Shown here: positions 47,036 through 64,000 of the stretch, piece after piece
Layout of the letters: each line of letters starts with the position of its first letter
Numbering within the stretch: the first letter of the stretch is position 1
Source of the DNA: Sycobia sp. Sy_11
Taxonomy: Eukaryota; Arthropoda; Insecta; Hymenoptera; Epichrysomallidae
Assembly: GCA_018907035.1 (NCBI GenBank)
Contig: JACCIC010000002.1
Location: forward strand, 7,807,001-7,871,000
Reading direction: 5' to 3'
Length of the DNA: 64,000 nt
Translations under genes and position numbers: made by a program
The notes under the pieces: model-generated
Databases searched by the model: none
What the model was told of the DNA's origin: nothing
What the model saw: only the letters and a program-made list of their open reading frames with translations

Positions 47036-48563
47036 TTTATTTATTTCTTATTCTTTTCATGAAGTCCCTTGTCAATGACTGAGTATAAGATTTATAAAAT
47101 AAAATAGAATTAAAATTACTCCTCATCAATTACTGATACTTCTATAAACATTGCTTTTGTTCTCAACAAGTAATGCAATTTGAGATTAGGAAAGATAAAT
47201 TGCATAAATCTGTTCACAAACTAGAAATTTATTATATCTATTACAATAAACTATTAATATATTTACTAAATTGTAATAATCCAATAAACCACTGAAACAT
47301 AGACAAACAAAAAATTAGAAGTTTAATAGCATCTTATTTGAGGCAGTCGATTGAGGCAGTCAATGACCATTATTTAACACATTTAAAATTACATATAATT
47401 ACATACTATCGCAGGTAATTATACAATTTTTCTTTCCTGGTTGTTTTTTTTTCTCTATCTTTCTTTCAAACACTCATTCTTTCAATCATTCGTTCATTCT
47501 GTCTTTCTCTCTTTCTACTATTTCTCTACCTTTTTCTCTGATAGTTCTAACTTTTGGTGTATCGGAAGTTTGGAAGGATTTCTCGTCTCACTCACAAGTT
47601 AAGTACGAGGAAAAACGCATCATTCTTCCATAAGTACCGACACTACAATAATCACCAGTTAGCGTCAGTCTCACAGACACTCTCCAGCGTATATCATACA
47701 ATTTTAGTCTTTTATACTTTACTACAGGCCAAACAATTTTAAAGACAATGTTGACACCTATGTTATAATAGTATGCATTTATTACGACTACTATCTAACA
47801 AGTACGAAATATAAAGTTAATACTAAATATTAATCAGTAATAACTATTAATTTATAATTAAAGAAAAATTCAATTTTTGACACAATTAAGAAGATCAATT
47901 CTTTTTTTGATGGTCTTAGAGGTGTCTGTGTACTCATGCTGTCCAATTCTTTGTACCACTGGCAATTTTTTCGACAGTCTCTTTTGAATAAAAATTTTGT
48001 GTCCTTGTGAGCGCACGAGAAAAAAAAGTGAACATCTTTATCAAACATTTTCGTTAATTTTAATAATCTTTATAAAAGCGATTAACAAAATTTGTTAGCT
48101 TAGGTTTAAAAAGTTAATAGCTCAAGTGATATAGCAAGATAATTAATGTATACATAAGCTGTGTTTTATCAAAATTTTTATCATTACTTAGTATAAAAAT
48201 AATTTTTAGGTTCTTTGCTATCGCTTTCGTAAATACATTTAAAAATAACGAAAAACTATCTAATATGTCTGTGATATGCTATTAATTAATTAAGAATGCC
48301 CATGGAGGGAAAATACCAATATTTGTGAATGCATTATCTAAATGGATCTATCAAAAACAAAAAGAATAATCAAGCCACGTGTTTGTTTTTTTTTTTTGTT
48401 TTATGAATTGCGTTTGCAGACGCTTTATAACACGGGTGACGGACACATGAGTTCGCAGATTGACTTAAAGTCTTGGATATTGATAGTACTTCTTAATTTC
48501 TGCTTTCTTATACTTTTCGTGTTAATTAAAGAGTAAGAAGTTCAGGGTAGGATGAGCAGTTTA
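45941..48563. other. Convergent 3' intergenic region (VMA21 / Hsc70Cb)
   Basis: About 2.6 kb between two genes that end toward each other. It should contain both 3' UTRs. An ATTAAA at 46,031-46,036 is a candidate VMA21 poly(A) signal. An (AT)n array lies at 46.98-47.03 kb and a long pyrimidine-rich tract at about 47.43-47.54 kb. Short ORFs here match nothing I know. Confidence 0.5.
46979..47031. repeat. (AT)n microsatellite
   Basis: About 26 AT units between VMA21 and Hsc70Cb. Confidence 0.9.
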
Positions 48564-60654
<12,091 letters not shown>

Positions 60655-61027
60655 CTGCGCGAATAAAGATGAAATTTAATACATGGGAAATATTTTGGTT
60701 AAGAATGTTTAAACCCTGCCCCGCCCTCTCCGCCGTTCTTCTCGCCATTTGGGACACTAACGCGCATTGATGCAATAAACTCAAAACATTTACAAGGGGC
60801 CGTTGAAGAATCCATTTTACCGATGTAGCAACGCATATCACCCTGTATGTTAATAATATTATACGTAGCGCGTAATTTACTTAGGCGTATTTTCTACATT
60901 GCTGTGAAGCTCCAATCAAATTTTGTCGTGAATGTGCTATAGAAATAGTAACATTTTGAAACTTTCCTGACCAAACATTATGAACAAAATTTTTTTTCCC
61001 GCACTCAGGGCGCAAGCGCAAAATACT

Positions 61028-61053
61028 ACTTTTACTCCCTAGAGAGTAAAAGT
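61028..61053. repeat. Short perfect hairpin
   Basis: ACTTTTACTC and GAGTAAAAGT, 10 bp each around CCTAGA. It lies within a stretch (60.87-61.11 kb) that shares TTTCTACATTGCTGTGAA-like words with the dispersed repeats near 31.0 and 56.9 kb. Confidence 0.35.
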
Positions 61054-61473
61054 GTTTGTGACACTTCCTCGACCAATCAGAAAACGGAATTTAGCTTTTT
61101 TTGATGAGATGAATGGAATGCGTGAAGTCGGGTAGGATCCTCAGTCTTTAGCGCCTGCATGACATCTGGCATTTATGATATTAGAGCTTTTATATATCAC
61201 TCGACCGCGGGCCCGGCATTTTTTGCACTTTAAATTAGGTATTCGAGGTTTTAAAATAAAATTTATATTCTGCAGAAATTCTGTGTGAAAATTATTATAA
61301 TGTTTTTTAAGTGCTAAAAATTGTGTTACATTTTTTTAAAAATTAGTTTTAATTTCTAGGTCTATATTTTATACTATTCAGGGTTTTTGAAAATTTTATA
61401 TTAAGATTGCATTATGAATAAACTTATAATTTTCAATTGATTATTCATTCTTGTTTTTTTTACAGGACGGTGC

Positions 61474-61504
61474 CTCCGCCCCCAATCCCCGACGGGGGGC
61501 GGAG
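61474..61504. repeat. GC-rich palindrome
   Basis: CTCCGCCCCC and GGGGGCGGAG form perfect 10-bp arms around AATCCCCGACG, followed by CCCCCTAGAG, a startling GC spike in AT-rich DNA. A related GGGGGTGAGCCCCC lies at 32,528-32,541. Confidence 0.5.
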
Positions 61505-62249
61505 CCCCCTAGAGTTCGGCTCTCGCGGTCCTACATCTGTCTTGACATACTGTTTCGATGTCTACTTACGAGACAATCGTTTAATTTAATGTTACGAGAT
61601 TCAAATAAATTGCAACAATAATCTTAAAACAAAACCGAGAATATTATACTTTTTCAAACCCAACGGATTATATTTGATCATCGGGTAACTTATTTCGGAG
61701 CGAGCGTGGTTCGGACCTTTAAATATTATACCTGCTCGCTCTGTACAATCATAATTAACACAGGGGAAGAAATTTCACATAATTCCGTAAATTTTTCATT
61801 CAATTTTTTACGCGCTTTTTTCATTCAATTATTTACGCTATTCTGCCCCCTTGTGTAATGTATACTATTAATATAATAATGCATACTATTAATATATGTG
61901 TAATGTATACTATAATACAATAAGAATAAATATTCTTGTTTTTTAAATCTATACTATAATAATTATATACGAATTAATGTAATGATCTTTTAAATTTACT
62001 TCCAATTCTGTTTGATATATTATAGTTTGTATTTTATTTTTATTATTCATAACTATCAGGTTTAAACTTTAAATCGTTTAAATAGTTCAATTTCCAATAC
62101 AGGAATAATTAAATATCCTTTTATAATTAATCCGAATTGTGTATTATGGAAAAGATCAGTCAAAAATTAAAAAAGTGAAATTAATACTTCGCTTCTTGAT
62201 TTAGATCTTAACCTTCTATATAAAACAGTTAACTCAACATTATTTTCAA

Positions 62250-62251
<2 letters not shown>

Positions 62252-62305
<54 letters not shown>
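62252..62305. repeat. (AT)n microsatellite
   Basis: About 27 TA units upstream of the visible Hsc70Cb exons. Confidence 0.9.
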
Positions 62306-62308
<3 letters not shown>

Positions 62309-64000
62309 CTATCTTGTCACTAAATACTATTTTCAAAATGCCTCTTCACAAAAATTCAATCCTCAACTTAGGTTGATATATATATATATTAAATGTATAG
62401 GTTTGTTTTTTAAACATTTCAGACTGGTTCCATGTAATTGTCAAGTAATTCGAGTTGTGCTCGAACCCACTTAAGAAATTATTATAATACAAATATCCAA
62501 CACAAAAAGTAAGGTTGGCAAATTAATTTTTAATTATCCCAATAGCAACGATTTCATCCGATCAAGATTTGGAAGAATTATCTAATTATTATACTAAATT
62601 GATTTGTGAACGATATCAACATTATAACACTATGCTATAGCGATTTTATAATGATTATACAAATCAAATGATATACTCTCTATAATTGTAATTTAAGTAA
62701 AATAGCCAGCTATATGATTGAATTTAATTTAATTAATTAATGAAAGTTTTTTTCCCCTGACCAAATAATCAGACTCTTGTGACATTTTATCTGTAAAACT
62801 TATCTAAACCGTATAATTTCCTTTTATCGAACATTTTCTCTTATAACAATTGTTATTGTAATGATTGCTTTCTCGACGATTATATCTCCGTAATATATAT
62901 TTATGAAATCATAAATAAAAAAAAACTCACGGATAAAAGTGCCTATATTCGAATGCTCAGTCTCTAAATTAAAATTAATTTTCAGATTTTTACTGTGTAC
63001 AACTCCTCTGCATCGCGTTATCTAATTCAGAAAGTCGATCGACTATATAATAATTTATGAAGGCCGCACAGTTAAACTCAATTTGTCGTAATTCTTGCAA
63101 CATGCGGATTGCAGTAATTATTTAGACTTTACTATTTTACATTAAAAAGGTTGTTTATTAATTAATTGTACATTATGATTTAAGGTTCGTTCGTTAAAGT
63201 TGACTTGATCGACTTTTAAATAATGAACGATATTAAAAAAAAATATTTTGCACTATATATATATATAAGTACATTCGGATTTCTAATTGAAAAAATAGTA
63301 TGTAGCCTAAACATGAAAAGTACAAATAATGTTTATTAATTGTTATTTTAAATTATAGCTCCTGAAACGTCGGTGAAAATTTATTCTTACGGAATATTAA
63401 TGTTTTTCACTATTTATAAACTAATCGGAATTCTTCATTTATGAATGGAAAAATATTTAAGAACCGTTTAAATAAACTAAATTACAAGAGATTCTTTAAA
63501 AATTAGTTGATTATGTTAGTTTATAATGAAAAAAATATTAACAAATTAATATTTTCATTATATTGACCCACTTGTGATTTCCGCCACGATCTATACTTCA
63601 GATACGATCGATAGAGGGATTAACTCAAAACGTGAAAAATTATTATTATATTAATTAATAGAATAAGTTATTATTATGTAATAAATCTTTTTAGAACGTG
63701 GAATTTCATAGTGAAAATATCTAAAAATATCTGAAAATGGTGTAAAAAATAGTCGCCATTATTGTGATATTTAAAACTTCGGGAGTCTTTAGAAATTGAG
63801 TTATAATTTGAGAGTGTATAATATAAAACTGTAAAGGTTTTTATATTATACGATCGTCTAATAAGCTTGAAACAAAAGAAAAAGTAAAGCAAAATTGTAA
63901 TTTTCAATTTTGTGCTTTATTACCCAAATATTATTATAATTTATTTATTTATATTAAATTACATTCTTAAAATCAGAAGCTGCATAAAAGTGTATTTATT

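Larger units (their letters stand above)
60655..64000. other. Hsc70Cb upstream intron and flanking DNA
   Basis: The acceptor at 60,655-60,656 opens this stretch, which should be an intron, yet no exon encoding the Hsp110 N-terminus is visible up to the right edge. It holds a GC-rich palindrome near 61.47-61.50 kb, a short perfect hairpin near 61.03 kb and an (AT)n array at 62.25-62.31 kb. The rest is AT-rich without coding signal. Confidence 0.55.

Overview
This is a eukaryotic nuclear window: AT-rich, with genes split by GT-AG introns and a very high density of (AT)n microsatellites. Six protein-coding genes could be rebuilt exon by exon from splice signals and reading-frame continuity. They point to an insect. 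An intron-bearing ankyrin gene that ends in a PRANC-like domain suggests a hymenopteran, probably a parasitoid wasp, because that architecture is known mainly from poxviruses, Wolbachia and wasps such as Nasonia. No sequence here names the species.

Layout. (1) 74-9716, minus: RhoGAPp190, 20 coding exons (1427 codons) from the start codon to a polybasic linker. The RhoGAP domain lies beyond the left edge. A 12-nt microexon sits at 6936-6947. Probable 5' UTR exons reach about 10.36 kb, and a GC-rich promoter-like block lies at 11.84-12.66 kb. (2) 14551-22137, minus: a complete 450-aa alpha-tubulin whose first coding exon holds only the ATG. Its first intron is about 3.9 kb and contains a CTCF-like site. 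(3) 22.6-39.9 kb: no recognisable gene. The stretch holds (AT)n, (TATG)n and (GT)n arrays, a 172-bp-period tandem repeat and several long hairpins. (4) 39891-42509, minus: a 779-aa ankyrin-repeat protein with a PRANC/F-box-like C-terminus. Part of the repeat region consists of modules with an exact 327-nt period. (5) 43254-44048, plus: BUD31 (144 aa), head-to-head with the ankyrin gene. (6) 45114-45940, plus: VMA21 (86 aa). (7) 48564-60654, minus: an Hsp110/Hsc70Cb-type chaperone whose first exon(s) lie beyond the right edge. It carries a 102-nt in-frame exon that looks like a cassette.

The genes are unrelated housekeeping functions: Rho/actin signalling, microtubules, splicing, V-ATPase assembly and protein folding. 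The ankyrin-PRANC gene is the lineage-specific exception. Coding exons vary strongly in GC content. Alpha-tubulin, the 5' half of Hsc70Cb and the last exon of the ankyrin gene are GC-rich, while most other exons match the AT-rich background.
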